A stretch of 64,000 nucleotides of DNA from an uncultured Bacteroidia bacterium (GTDB lineage: Bacteria; Bacteroidota; Bacteroidia; Bacteroidales; UBA932): the NCBI GenBank assembly GCA_902785065.1, contig CACZXH010000005.1, positions 141,108 through 205,107 of the forward strand. The letters are read 5' to 3'. Under the pieces are notes generated by a model. The model made no database searches. It had not been told where the DNA came from and worked only from the letters and a program-made list of their open reading frames with translations. Positions 18,516-26,537 of the stretch are shown here, piece after piece (the first letter of the stretch is position 1; each line of letters starts with the position of its first letter). The translations under genes and the position numbers were made by a program.

Positions 18516-18545
18516 CAAATATAGGAATTATTTTTTGATTCCAAA
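18516..18545 (-). promoter_or_regulatory. Promoter of tRNA-Thr
   Basis: Minus-strand TTTG at 18542-18545, an 18-nt spacer, then TATATTTG at 18516-18523. The tRNA begins 27 nt further on, at 18488. Confidence 0.65.
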
Positions 18546-18576
18546 GAATTTTTCGTGATTCGACGGCACATCCGAC

Positions 18577-18903
18577 TCATTCGTCGCGGAGTTCGGCCTT
18601 GATCCGGTCCATGCGGCGCCAGGCCTTACGGGAGGGGAAGGGCCAGAGGACGCATCGGCACCGGTTGGCTTCCTGGAAGCTGGCCGCGTAACGGCCTTCC
18701 TCCGACATGGGCTCCACGACGGCGCGGACGACGCTGAAGAAGAAGGCGTCGGAGAAATCGGCCAGGAAGGCGCCGGAGGCGTATTCTTCCAGTTCCGCGC
18801 CCTGCAGCGCCAGGAGCACCCTGGCGACGGCGTCCTCCTGGCTAGCCGCCCGGAAGAGCACCGTTCCGCTGTCCATCAGTTTGACTTTGTCCACGTGGAT
18901 CAT
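18577..18903 (-). CDS. Small protein of unknown function (108 aa)
   Basis: I do not recognise this protein. It has no signal peptide or membrane segment; it is a mixed alpha/beta soluble protein with a hydrophobic DAFFFSVVRAVVE stretch and a basic C-terminus (SRKAWRRMDRIKAELRDE). The frame is open up to an ATG at 18951, but a TAGTTTTG -7 box at 18918-18925 falls inside that extension. I therefore place the start at the ATG at 18903 (MIHVDKVKL). It is divergent from the metallophore-binding lipoprotein gene; their promoters overlap. Confidence 0.6.
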   Translation of the reverse strand: MIHVDKVKLMDSGTVLFRAASQEDAVARVLLALQGAELEEYASGAFLADFSDAFFFSVVRAVVEPMSEEGRYAASFQEANRCRCVLWPFPSRKAWRRMDRIKAELRDE

Positions 18904-18913
18904 ATCGGTCGTT

Positions 18914-18945
18914 TTTGCAAAACTACGGACTTTTCCGTAATTTTG
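18914..18945 (+). promoter_or_regulatory. Promoter of the BtuF/FepB-like lipoprotein
   Basis: TTTG at 18914-18917, a 20-nt spacer, then TAATTTTG at 18938-18945. This is a full consensus match only 7 nt before the ATG, so the transcript is probably leaderless. It overlaps the opposite promoter (18918-18925). Confidence 0.75.
18918..18925 (-). promoter_or_regulatory. Promoter -7 box of the small 108-aa gene
   Basis: Minus-strand TAGTTTTG, 14 nt before the ATG at 18903. It lies inside the spacer of the divergent promoter, so the two probably compete for polymerase. Confidence 0.5.
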
Positions 18946-18952
18946 GAACACT

Positions 18953-20071
18953 ATGCTGTGCCGCGTTTGCAGAAAAGCCTCAATTCAACGCCTTCCAGGT
19001 GTTGACGCGGCGGCCTTTTCCCCCGTTTTGACGTTTTTCCGTGCCGCGTTTACAGCTGTATTGCGCTGTGCGGCTGTTTTATTGTTAACGTGGCAAGCCG
19101 TGTCCTGCCGGACGACCCGGCCATCGGCCGAAAGCGGCGGGATGGAGTACGCGCAGTGGTTCGACCTGCAAGGGGATCGTGCCGTCATCCTGTCCCCGTA
19201 CGGGGGCGCGCCGGACACGATCAAGGTCGATGCGCCCGTTCGGAGCATCGTGTGCATGTCCTCGTCCTATATCGGTTTCCTGGACGCGCTGGGATGCGAT
19301 TCCGTGGCGACGGCCGTGTCGGGCCTGGCCTATGTGTCGGACCCGGAGGTACGGGCCCATGCCGTCGATGTGGGCTATGACGCCGCACTGGATTACGAGA
19401 CCATCCTGAAGCTCCGGCCGGACCTGGTATTGACCTATGCCGTGTCCGCCGCGGAGCCACCGTACCTGCAGAAGCTCCGCGACCTGGGCATCCCGACGGC
19501 CGTCATCCACGAGCACCTGGAAAGCCATCCGCTGGCCCGCGCGGAATACATCAAGTTCTTCGGCCTCCTGACCGGCCGCACCGCGCTGGCGGACAGTCTC
19601 TTCGCCGACGTCCGCGACCGTTACCTTTCGCTGGTAAAAGAAACGGATGCGCCCAAGAAAATCCTGGTGAACATCCCCTATGCGGACCAATGGTACATTC
19701 CGGGCGGCGACAACTACATGACGCGCCTCATCCAGGACGCTGGCGGCGCGGTACTCGGCGCCGTCCCCGGCCGCTTCGAGTCCACCGTCATCTCGGTGGA
19801 AAAGGCCTTCTCATTGGCACAGGAGGCCGATTGCTGGCTCAACCCCGGCTGGTGCGCCACCAAGGCCCAGCTCCGCAGCGTCCACCCGCTCTTCGCCGAT
19901 TTCCCCGTCCTCGGGAAGTCCGTCTGGAACAATACGAAACAGGCTACCCCGGGCGGCGGCAACGCTTTCTGGGAAACCGGCCCCGCCCGGCCGGACCTCA
20001 TACTCGAAGACCTCCGCGCCATCTTCGACGGCACGGAGGTCCCGGGGTATTACTTTTTCGAAGTGGAATAG
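18953..20071 (+). CDS. Periplasmic metallophore/cobalamin-binding lipoprotein (BtuF/FepB-like)
   Basis: A 372-aa ABC-type substrate-binding protein of the helical-backbone class. VRSIVCMSSSYIGFLDALG, then DYETILKLRPDLVLTY and FFGLLTGR, are typical of the BtuF/FhuD/FepB fold. NPGWCATKAQL and FPVLGKSVWNN form the second lobe. The lipobox is QAVSC near residue 52, so either the signal is unusually long or translation starts at a TTG about 75 nt downstream. The promoter supports the ATG at 18953. It should bind iron-siderophore, haem or cobalamin for an ABC importer, but no permease or ATPase gene is adjacent. Confidence 0.85.
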   Translation: MLCRVCRKASIQRLPGVDAAAFSPVLTFFRAAFTAVLRCAAVLLLTWQAVSCRTTRPSAESGGMEYAQWFDLQGDRAVILSPYGGAPDTIKVDAPVRSIVCMSSSYIGFLDALGCDSVATAVSGLAYVSDPEVRAHAVDVGYDAALDYETILKLRPDLVLTYAVSAAEPPYLQKLRDLGIPTAVIHEHLESHPLARAEYIKFFGLLTGRTALADSLFADVRDRYLSLVKETDAPKKILVNIPYADQWYIPGGDNYMTRLIQDAGGAVLGAVPGRFESTVISVEKAFSLAQEADCWLNPGWCATKAQLRSVHPLFADFPVLGKSVWNNTKQATPGGGNAFWETGPARPDLILEDLRAIFDGTEVPGYYFFEVE

Positions 20072-20096
20072 ATTCCCGGTCAAGCCGGGAATGACG
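20072..20096. repeat. Short palindromic repeat, TTCCCGG type
   Basis: TTCCCGG, a short loop, then CCGGGAA and TGAC. The same unit occurs inside a coding region at 29147-29171. It sits between two convergent genes and may also help stop transcription. Confidence 0.7.
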
Positions 20097-20100
20097 CGGG

Positions 20101-21078
20101 TCAGAACAACTTCCCGCCCCACTTGGTGGCCAGGCCGGCGAGTTCGTCGGCCGTGGCGGGACGGTTCAGGGATTCCTTGCGTTCGCGCTGGAACTGCTGC
20201 TTGAGGCGGGCGAACTGGCGTTTGGTGTCCAGCGTGAAGTCGCCGTTCTCGATCCAGGCGAAATAGGAAGGCTCGTTCTCCCACACATCGCGGGCGGTGC
20301 GGCCTTTGTGCTTGCCGAAGCTGATGGTGGGCTCGCCCTCGTCGTTAAGGATCAGGCGGCCGGCGAAGTCCACGTTGCGGGCGCGGGCGCCGATCTTCGC
20401 CAGTGCATCCACGTCGTTCTTGAGCGCTTCCTGCTGAATCTCCGTCGGCTCCTTGTAGCGGTCCAGCTGTGCCTTGAGTACTTCGTAGGTGGCCAGGGTA
20501 TCGGCCTCCGCCGTATGGGCGTTCTCGAAGTCCTTACCGCCGCAGTAGAAGCGGTAAGCAGCGCGGAGGTTCCGGGGTTCCATGTGGTGGTAGATATTCT
20601 GGACATCGACCATCTTGCAGTCGTGGAGGTCGATCTTGTCGATGCAGTCGAGCATCGCTCGGGCCTTTTTCCGGGCCTCCTCACTGGCCTTCGCATCCGC
20701 GAGGCGGGTGTTGCAGTAGTCCCGCACGCGCTCGATCTCCTCCGCGAGGAGCGGGAGGTCGAACTTCGTGGAGTTGAAGCCGGCGAGGTCGCTCCCGGCG
20801 AGCCAATCGGCCACTTCGGGGAGCACCTCAATGAATTTCGGGCAGTCCACGAGGTCCTCGTCCTTCACCCCGTTCACTTCCGAGGCGCTCGGGTTGATGG
20901 GGATGACGCGGCGGTTCCTGTAATCCCAGGGCTTGATCTTCCAGGTCTTTACCTGGGGTGCGTCCCCTTCCGGAAGCACTTTGACGAAACTCAGTTCAAT
21001 GATGCCGTCCGTGGCAATATTAAGGCCGGTGCTCTCGATGTCGAAGAAGAGCAACGGCCTTTCCAGTTTCAGTTCCAT
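20101..21078 (-). CDS. DnaQ-like 3'-5' exonuclease
   Basis: A 325-aa DEDD-family exonuclease. Motif ExoI is FFDIESTGL (D13, E15), ExoII lies in LAGFNSTKFDLPLL, and ExoIII is AHTAEADTLATYEV with the catalytic His and Asp. After the nuclease domain comes a second part of about 100 aa with ISFGKHKGRTARDVWENEPSYFAWI, a small domain often fused to such exonucleases. It could be a proofreading or repair nuclease. It starts 6 nt behind dnaN, so it is co-expressed with the sliding clamp, which supports a replication or repair role. Confidence 0.9.
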   Translation of the reverse strand: MELKLERPLLFFDIESTGLNIATDGIIELSFVKVLPEGDAPQVKTWKIKPWDYRNRRVIPINPSASEVNGVKDEDLVDCPKFIEVLPEVADWLAGSDLAGFNSTKFDLPLLAEEIERVRDYCNTRLADAKASEEARKKARAMLDCIDKIDLHDCKMVDVQNIYHHMEPRNLRAAYRFYCGGKDFENAHTAEADTLATYEVLKAQLDRYKEPTEIQQEALKNDVDALAKIGARARNVDFAGRLILNDEGEPTISFGKHKGRTARDVWENEPSYFAWIENGDFTLDTKRQFARLKQQFQRERKESLNRPATADELAGLATKWGGKLF

Positions 21079-21084
21079 ACGCTG

Positions 21085-22206
21085 TTATGAAATCATGATC
21101 GGCATCAGGATGCCGCAGATCTTCTCGCTTTCAGCCTCTTCCTCGGACGGGAGGATGAGGGCGGCGCGGCGGGCGTCGGCAAACTTGATGACGATCCCGT
21201 TGCAGCCCATGTTGGAGAGGATTTCCGTCAGGAAGGTGGACTTGAAGCCGATGGTGAGTTCGTCGCCGGCATAGTCGCAGTTGATCTTCTCATAGGCGGC
21301 GAGGGCGAAGCCCAGGTCCTGCGCGGACACTTCCAGCTGACCTTCCTTGAGCGTGAACTTGATGTGGTTCGATGCCTTGTTGGAGCACACGGCCACGCGG
21401 CGGACGGTGTTCAGCAGGAGGGTGCGGTCGATCTTGAGGACGTTCGCGTTGTTCTGCGGGATAACGTCACGGTATTTCGGGTATTTGCCCACGACCAGGC
21501 GGCAGATCATCGTCGTCGCGCCGAAGGTGAACTGGGCGGAACTGCCGTCGAATTCCACGTCGACCTTCTCCACGTCCTTGCCGATAATGCTGCGGAGCAC
21601 GGCGGCGGGCTTCTTGTGGAGGATGAAGGAGGCCTTCTCGGCGGCCTTGACGTCGGTGGTGGTGTAGCAGATGAGCTTGTGGGAGTCGGAGGCGACGAGG
21701 GTGGTGGAGGCCGTGTCGATGTCGAAGAAGATACCGTTCATCGCCGGGCGGATCTCATCGTCCGCGGTGGCGTAGACGGTGCCCTGGATGCCTTCCACGA
21801 GGCTCGCGGCCGGGAATTCGACCTTCTGCGCATCCTCGCCGGTCCCCTTGATCTCGGGATAGTCGTCTGCGGGGAAGTAAGGGAGGACGGAATTACCGCT
21901 GGCCCATGCGCACTCGAAGGAACTGTCGCTGACCGTGCGGATGCGGACCGGCTGGTCCGGGAGCTCCTTGAGCAGGTCGATCATATGGCGGGCGGGGACG
22001 GCGATACTGCCGTCTTCCTCGGCGCCGTCCACCTCGAGGGCGGTGCGGAGCGTCAGTTCGGAGTCCGAGGCGGTCACTTCGAGCCGGTTGCCCTTCAGGA
22101 CGAACAGGAAGTTCTCGAGGATCGGAAGGGGAGACTTGGACGGGATGGCCTTCGAGACGTCCAGGAGGCCCTTCAGCAGGTCGGTACTGGAAATGTTCAG
22201 TTTCAT
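21085..22206 (-). CDS. dnaN: DNA polymerase III beta subunit (sliding clamp)
   Basis: A 373-aa protein, the normal length for DnaN. It forms the ring-shaped dimer that tethers polymerase III to DNA. It starts MKLNISSTDLLKGLLDVSKAIPSKSPLPILENFLF and contains VPARHMIDLLKELPDQPV and DVIPQNNANVLKIDR. The C-terminal clamp region (RRAALILPSEEE, then KICGILMPIMIS) keeps the conserved ILMP segment that binds clamp partners. A TATATTTG -7 box lies 26 nt upstream. It forms an operon with the exonuclease gene and is not next to dnaA here. Confidence 0.97.
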   Translation of the reverse strand: MKLNISSTDLLKGLLDVSKAIPSKSPLPILENFLFVLKGNRLEVTASDSELTLRTALEVDGAEEDGSIAVPARHMIDLLKELPDQPVRIRTVSDSSFECAWASGNSVLPYFPADDYPEIKGTGEDAQKVEFPAASLVEGIQGTVYATADDEIRPAMNGIFFDIDTASTTLVASDSHKLICYTTTDVKAAEKASFILHKKPAAVLRSIIGKDVEKVDVEFDGSSAQFTFGATTMICRLVVGKYPKYRDVIPQNNANVLKIDRTLLLNTVRRVAVCSNKASNHIKFTLKEGQLEVSAQDLGFALAAYEKINCDYAGDELTIGFKSTFLTEILSNMGCNGIVIKFADARRAALILPSEEEAESEKICGILMPIMIS

Positions 22207-22231
22207 ACTTCAGTCGCAATATTAATACTGA

Positions 22232-22239
22232 CAAATATA
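22232..22239 (-). promoter_or_regulatory. Promoter -7 box of dnaN
   Basis: Minus-strand TATATTTG, 25 nt before the dnaN ATG. The -33 region is AT-rich without a clear TTG. Confidence 0.55.
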
Positions 22240-22304
22240 ACAAAAATATCGCAAATGGCATAAAACTTGAAAATTTTAGGCCGGCAAATACAACTGTGTA
22301 CTAT

Positions 22305-23765
22305 ATGAAAAAAGGATTTTTAACCGTATTGCTTTCCATCCTCGCCGGCGGACTGACCGCCTACGGCGTCGTGAAAGCCAATGAGAACAACCTGATCCCA
22401 GCGGGAGCAAGCAGTGAAAACGGCAGCATCGAATACCGTACTGTCAATCTGGCAGACTCTGATTATCCCGACTTCACCTACGCGGCCGAATCCGCCGTGC
22501 AGGCGGTCGTCTATGTGGAAGTGACGGTCCAGCAGACCGCCCGCCGCGGCATCGACCCGTTCGAGTACTTCTTCGGCTTCGGTGACGGCTATGGTTTCGG
22601 CCAGCCCCAGTCCCGCGAGGCGAAGGGCAGCGGCTCCGGCGTCATTATCCGCCCGGACGGCTACATCGTCACCAACAACCACGTCGTCTCCGGCGCCACC
22701 AAGATCTCCGTGACCACGAACGACAACCAGAAGTTCGACGCCACCGTCGTCGGCACCGACCCGGCCACGGACGTCGCCATTATCAAGGTCGACGCGCAGA
22801 ACCTCCCGACCCTCCCGATGGGAGACAGCGACCAGCTCCGCCTCGGCGAATGGGTCCTCGCCATCGGCTCCCCGCTGGGCGAGCAACTCCGAAGCACCAT
22901 CACCGCCGGTATTGTCTCCGCCAAGGGCCGCTCCATGCCCGACGGCAGCGGCGAATTCAAGATCGAATCCTTCATCCAGACCGATGCGGCCGTGAATCCC
23001 GGCAACTCCGGCGGCGCCCTCGTGAACAAGAAGGGCGAGCTGGTGGGCATCAACACCGCCATCGTCTCCCAGACCGGTTCCTACACCGGCTATTCCTTCG
23101 CCGTCCCGGTGAACATCGTCAAGCGCGTCGCCGCCGACCTGATCGACTTCGGCTCCGTCAAGCGCGCCATGCTCGGCATCACCATGCAGCCCGTTTCGAC
23201 CCTTGATAAAAAAATTCAAGAAGATTTGAAACTTAATTCCATGAACGGCGTATATATAGTTGAGGTTTCGAAGGGAAGCGCCGCGGAAGAGGCCGGCCTG
23301 AAGCAGGGCGACGTGATTGTCGCCATTGGCGGCCAGAGGATTACGGACGGTGCCTCCGTCCAGGAAAAGGTGAACAACTACCATCCTGGCGACAAGGCGG
23401 TCGTCAACTATATCCGCGACGGAAAGGAACTCACGACCGAAGTCACATTCCATGCCGCCGCCTCGCAGAACGGTGAGACGGATGTGGACGGTTCTGTCGC
23501 CTTCTACGGAGCGCGCCTGAAAGAATTGAGCAGTGAGGAGAAGCAGGCGATGGGTCTCCGGGGCGGTGTCAAGATCGTCTCCGTGGGCCAGGGCAAGATG
23601 GCCGACGCCGGCGCGACCAGCGGTTCCGTGATCCTGTACGTGAACGACGAACCCGTTTCGAAACCCGAGGACGTGATCGCCAAGGCCAAGAAGGCCCAGC
23701 GCGGCATCTACATCGAGGGTGTCGATGCGAATGGACAAACCTTCTACTACGGCTTTGGCAAGTAA
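22305..23765 (+). CDS. HtrA/Deg family periplasmic serine protease
   Basis: A 486-aa trypsin-like protease that degrades or refolds damaged envelope proteins. An N-terminal signal/anchor (about 5-24) leads to the periplasm. The catalytic triad is visible: His126 in TNNHVVSG, Asp156 in PATDVAIIKV and Ser235 in NPGNSGGAL. Two PDZ domains follow, the first around residues 275-365 (VSKGSAAEEAGLKQGDVIVAIGG), the second near the C-terminus. A Tyr/Phe/Gly-rich loop lies at 85-100. The ATG at 22305 was preferred to an in-frame GTG at 22296. No clear -7 box is seen upstream. A strong hairpin follows. Confidence 0.95.
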   Translation: MKKGFLTVLLSILAGGLTAYGVVKANENNLIPAGASSENGSIEYRTVNLADSDYPDFTYAAESAVQAVVYVEVTVQQTARRGIDPFEYFFGFGDGYGFGQPQSREAKGSGSGVIIRPDGYIVTNNHVVSGATKISVTTNDNQKFDATVVGTDPATDVAIIKVDAQNLPTLPMGDSDQLRLGEWVLAIGSPLGEQLRSTITAGIVSAKGRSMPDGSGEFKIESFIQTDAAVNPGNSGGALVNKKGELVGINTAIVSQTGSYTGYSFAVPVNIVKRVAADLIDFGSVKRAMLGITMQPVSTLDKKIQEDLKLNSMNGVYIVEVSKGSAAEEAGLKQGDVIVAIGGQRITDGASVQEKVNNYHPGDKAVVNYIRDGKELTTEVTFHAAASQNGETDVDGSVAFYGARLKELSSEEKQAMGLRGGVKIVSVGQGKMADAGATSGSVILYVNDEPVSKPEDVIAKAKKAQRGIYIEGVDANGQTFYYGFGK

Positions 23766-23792
23766 GGAACTGCCGAAGGCCTGAACCATACC

Positions 23793-23833
23793 GTTACGGT
23801 CAGTTTCTTACCGAGACTGACCGTAACTTTTTT
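23793..23833 (+). terminator. Strong terminator-like hairpin between htrA and rpoD
   Basis: A perfect 12-bp stem (GTTACGGTCAGT with ACTGACCGTAAC) with an 11-nt loop is followed by six T residues. It ends only 8 nt before the rpoD ATG. It fits the end of the htrA transcript, but I see no promoter between it and rpoD, so it could also be an attenuator. Confidence 0.85.
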
Positions 23834-23841
23834 AATTAATA

Positions 23842-24384
23842 ATGAGACAGTTAAAGATTACAAAATCGATCACCAACCGCGAGAGCGCGTCCCTGGACAA
23901 GTACCTCCAGGAAATCGGCAGGGAAGAGTTGGTGACCCCGGAAGAGGAAGTGGAACTGGCCCAGCGCATCCGCAAGGGCGATCCCGTGGCCCTCGAGAAA
24001 CTCACCCGCGCGAACCTCCGTTTCGTCGTGTCTGTCGCGAAGCAGTACCAGAACCAGGGCCTGAGCCTCCCGGACCTGATCAATGAAGGCAACCTCGGCC
24101 TGATCAAGGCTGCCGAGAAGTTCGACGAGACCCGCGGCTTCAAGTTCATTTCCTACGCCGTGTGGTGGATCCGCCAGAGCATCCTCCAGGCCCTCGCCGA
24201 GCAGAGCCGCATCGTGCGTCTCCCGCTGAACCAGGTGGGCTCCCTGAACAAGATCAACAAGGCCCTCTCCAAGTTCGAGCAGGAGAACGAGCGCCAGCCC
24301 TCCAACGAGGAACTGTCCGAAATGATCGACGTCCCCAAGGACAAGATTTCCGATACCCTCCGCGCTGGACGTCCTCCCCAATGA
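23842..24384 (+). CDS. rpoD: Primary sigma factor RpoD, N-terminal part (frameshifted)
   Basis: This is the first 174 residues of the Bacteroidetes housekeeping sigma factor, followed by six out-of-frame residues and a stop. Conserved region 1.2 ([23 protein letters not shown]), region 2 ([56 protein letters not shown]) and the first part of region 3 are intact. After DTLR, where relatives continue with about 20 residues ending the region 3.1/3.2 link, one base (24364) is followed at once by the codons for [14 protein letters not shown] in another frame. The pattern equals a deletion of about 59 nt. As the gene is essential, a sequencing or assembly fault is the simplest reading. Confidence 0.85.
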   Translation: MRQLKITKSITNRESASLDKYLQEIGREELVTPEEEVELAQRIRKGDPVALEKLTRANLRFVVSVAKQYQNQGLSLPDLINEGNLGLIKAAEKFDETRGFKFISYAVWWIRQSILQALAEQSRIVRLPLNQVGSLNKINKALSKFEQENERQPSNEELSEMIDVPKDKISDTLRAGRPPQ

Positions 24385-24394
24385 CGACTCCCCG

Positions 24395-24643
24395 ATGGCC
24401 GACCGCGGCCTCGTGAACGAGTCCCTGAACACCGAGATCGAGCGCGCCCTGTCCACCCTCACGGACCGCGAGCGCGAGATCGTCAAGTCCTTCTTCGGCA
24501 TCGGCTGCCAGGAGATGACCCTCGAGGAGATCGGCGAGCGCTTCGGCCTCACCCGCGAGCGTGTCCGCCAGATCAAGGAAAAGGCCATCCGCCGGCTCAA
24601 GAGCCCGTCCCGGAGCAAACTCTTGAAAGGATACCTCGGATAA
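24395..24643 (+). CDS. rpoD: Primary sigma factor RpoD, C-terminal part (frameshifted)
   Basis: The remaining 82 residues of RpoD, in a different frame from the N-terminal part. The homologous frame can be followed back to 24365 ([10 protein letters not shown]), and the first ATG is at 24395. Region 4 is complete: IERALSTLTDREREIVKSFFGIGCQEMTLEEIGERFGLTRERVRQIKEKAIRRLK, with the helix-turn-helix that reads the -33 element. Together the parts give 266 residues against about 286 in relatives, so about 20 residues are missing. On its own this fragment could not be a working sigma factor. Its stop overlaps the argS start (TAATG). Confidence 0.85.
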   Translation: MADRGLVNESLNTEIERALSTLTDREREIVKSFFGIGCQEMTLEEIGERFGLTRERVRQIKEKAIRRLKSPSRSKLLKGYLG

Positions 24644-26424
24644 TGACACCGGAAAAATTCATCCAGAACAAGGCTGCCGAAGCCATCAAGGCCCTGTATG
24701 GGGCGGATGTCCAGGCCGATAGCCTCCAGGCCGCCGTGACCCGGAAGGAGTTCGAGGGCGATTACACCCTCGTGACGTTCCCGCTTTTGAAGATTACTCA
24801 CAGCGCCCCCGATGCGACGGGGAACGCGATTGGCCAGTGGCTCGTGGACAACGTCCCCGAGATTGCGGCCTTCAACTCCGTGAAGGGTTTCCTGAACCTT
24901 TCCTTCTCCGCCGTCTATTGGGACGAAACCTTCGCCGAGATCGCCGCTGACGACGCTTTCGGCCAGCTCGCCCCCACCGGCAAGCGCATCATGGTGGAGT
25001 TCTCCTCCCCGAATACGAACAAGCCCCTTCACCTCGGGCATATCCGCAACAACCTCCTCGGTGACAGCGTGTCCCGCCTGCTGAAGGCCTGCGGCAACGA
25101 GGTCATCAAGTCCACGATCGTGAACGACCGCGGCGTCCATATCTGCAAGTCCATGCTGGCCTGGCAGAAGGAGTTCCAGGGCAAGACCCCGGAATCCACC
25201 GGCATCAAGGGCGACCACCTCGTGGGCGACTGCTACGTGGCCTTCGACAAGATGTACAAGGCCGAGGTCAAGCAGCTCATGGAACAGGGGATGTCCGAGG
25301 ACGAGGCCAAGAAGGCCGCCCCTTCCCTGAAGGAGGCCCACGAGATGCTCGTCAAGTGGGAGAAGGAGGATCCGGAGGTCCGTGCCCTGTGGGCCATGAT
25401 GAACGGCTGGGTCTATGCCGGGTTCGACGAGACCTACGCCGCCCTGGGCATTACCTTCGACCAGGTGGACCACGAGTCTGAGACTTACCTTCTCGGTAAG
25501 GAACTGGTGCAGAAGGGTTTGGACGAAGGCGTGTTCGTGCGCGAGGCCGATGGTTCCGTGTGGTGCGACCTCACGGCCGACGGCCTGGACCGCAAGCTCG
25601 TGCTCCGCGGTGACGGCACCTCCGTGTATATCACCCAGGATCTCGGCACCGCTGAGCGCCGTTTCGCCAAGTACGACCTCGACTCCCACGTGTATGTCGT
25701 GGGCAACGAGCAAGACTACCACTTCCAGGTCCTGAAGCTCATCCTCAAGAAGCTCGGCTTCGACTGGGCGGACCAGATCTACCACCTGTCCTACGGCATG
25801 GTGGAGCTCCCGGAAGGCAAGATGAAGTCCCGCGAGGGAACCGTCGTCGACGCCGACGACCTCATCCAGAGCATGTACGAGGAGGCGAAGAAGACCTCCG
25901 AGGAAAGCGGCAAGCTCGCGGACCTGAGCGAGGAGGAGAAGGACAAGCTGTACCACATGATCGGCCTCGGCGCCCTCAAGTACTTCATTATCAAGGTAGA
26001 TCCAAAGAAGACGATGCTCTTCAACCCGAAGGAATCCATCGACTTCAACGGCAACACCGGTCCCTTCATCCAGTACACGCACGCCCGCATCTGCTCGATC
26101 CTGCGGAAGGCGACGGTGGAATTCGGCCCGGCCGACATCACCACCAGCCTTGTCCCTTCGGCGAAGGAAATCCGCCTCATCAAGCTGCTGGGCACGTTCC
26201 CGGCGAAGGTCGCCGAAGCCGGCGCGGCCCTGAGCCCCGCCGTCATCGCGAACTACGCCTACGACCTGGCGAAGGAGTTCAACCAGTACTACCATGACAC
26301 GCCCATCCTCCGCGAGGAGGACCCGGCCGTCCTGAAGTTCCGCCTGGAACTGATTTCCGTGATGGCCCGCACACTCCGCTGCGCCATGGGCATCCTGGGC
26401 ATCCAGCTTCCGGACCGGATGTAA
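24643..26424 (+). CDS. argS: Arginine--tRNA ligase
   Basis: A 593-aa class I aminoacyl-tRNA synthetase that charges tRNA-Arg. The HIGH signature appears as SPNTNKPLHLGHIRNN near residue 125, the KMSK-like loop as GKMKSREG, and the C-terminal anticodon-binding DALR domain ends with FRLELISVMARTLRCAMGILGIQLPDRM, the usual ArgS C-terminus. The length is normal. The start overlaps the rpoD stop by one base, so the two are translationally coupled. The gene is followed by repeat units and a terminator shared with the convergent mutase gene. Confidence 0.97.
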   Translation: MTPEKFIQNKAAEAIKALYGADVQADSLQAAVTRKEFEGDYTLVTFPLLKITHSAPDATGNAIGQWLVDNVPEIAAFNSVKGFLNLSFSAVYWDETFAEIAADDAFGQLAPTGKRIMVEFSSPNTNKPLHLGHIRNNLLGDSVSRLLKACGNEVIKSTIVNDRGVHICKSMLAWQKEFQGKTPESTGIKGDHLVGDCYVAFDKMYKAEVKQLMEQGMSEDEAKKAAPSLKEAHEMLVKWEKEDPEVRALWAMMNGWVYAGFDETYAALGITFDQVDHESETYLLGKELVQKGLDEGVFVREADGSVWCDLTADGLDRKLVLRGDGTSVYITQDLGTAERRFAKYDLDSHVYVVGNEQDYHFQVLKLILKKLGFDWADQIYHLSYGMVELPEGKMKSREGTVVDADDLIQSMYEEAKKTSEESGKLADLSEEEKDKLYHMIGLGALKYFIIKVDPKKTMLFNPKESIDFNGNTGPFIQYTHARICSILRKATVEFGPADITTSLVPSAKEIRLIKLLGTFPAKVAEAGAALSPAVIANYAYDLAKEFNQYYHDTPILREEDPAVLKFRLELISVMARTLRCAMGILGIQLPDRM

Positions 26425-26432
26425 TCCATCCC

Positions 26433-26482
26433 CTTGTCATTCTGAGCGTCCTTTGTCATTCTGAGCGAAGCGAATGAATCTA
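26433..26482. repeat. TGTCATTCTGAGCG repeat, two units
   Basis: TGTCATTCTGAGCG occurs at 26435-26448 and 26454-26467; the second copy continues AAGCGAATGAATCT. It is related to the block inside the methyltransferase-like gene at 29184-29220. Here it is intergenic, between argS and the terminator. Confidence 0.8.
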
Positions 26483-26485
26483 AAT

Positions 26486-26518
26486 AAAATCGCCAGCCTT
26501 GAACGGGCTGGCGATTTT
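26486..26518. terminator. Bidirectional terminator between argS and the phosphohexomutase
   Basis: AAAATCGCCAGCC and GGCTGGCGATTTT form a 13-bp stem with a 7-nt loop, with A and T runs on the two sides. It can end both convergent transcripts. Confidence 0.88.
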
Positions 26519-26537
26519 CGTTGGTGCACCGGAAGAC

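Noticed and set aside
24364-24395. Programmed frameshift in rpoD
   Set aside because: There is no slippery sequence at the junction and about 20 codons are missing, so shifting frame would not restore the normal protein.
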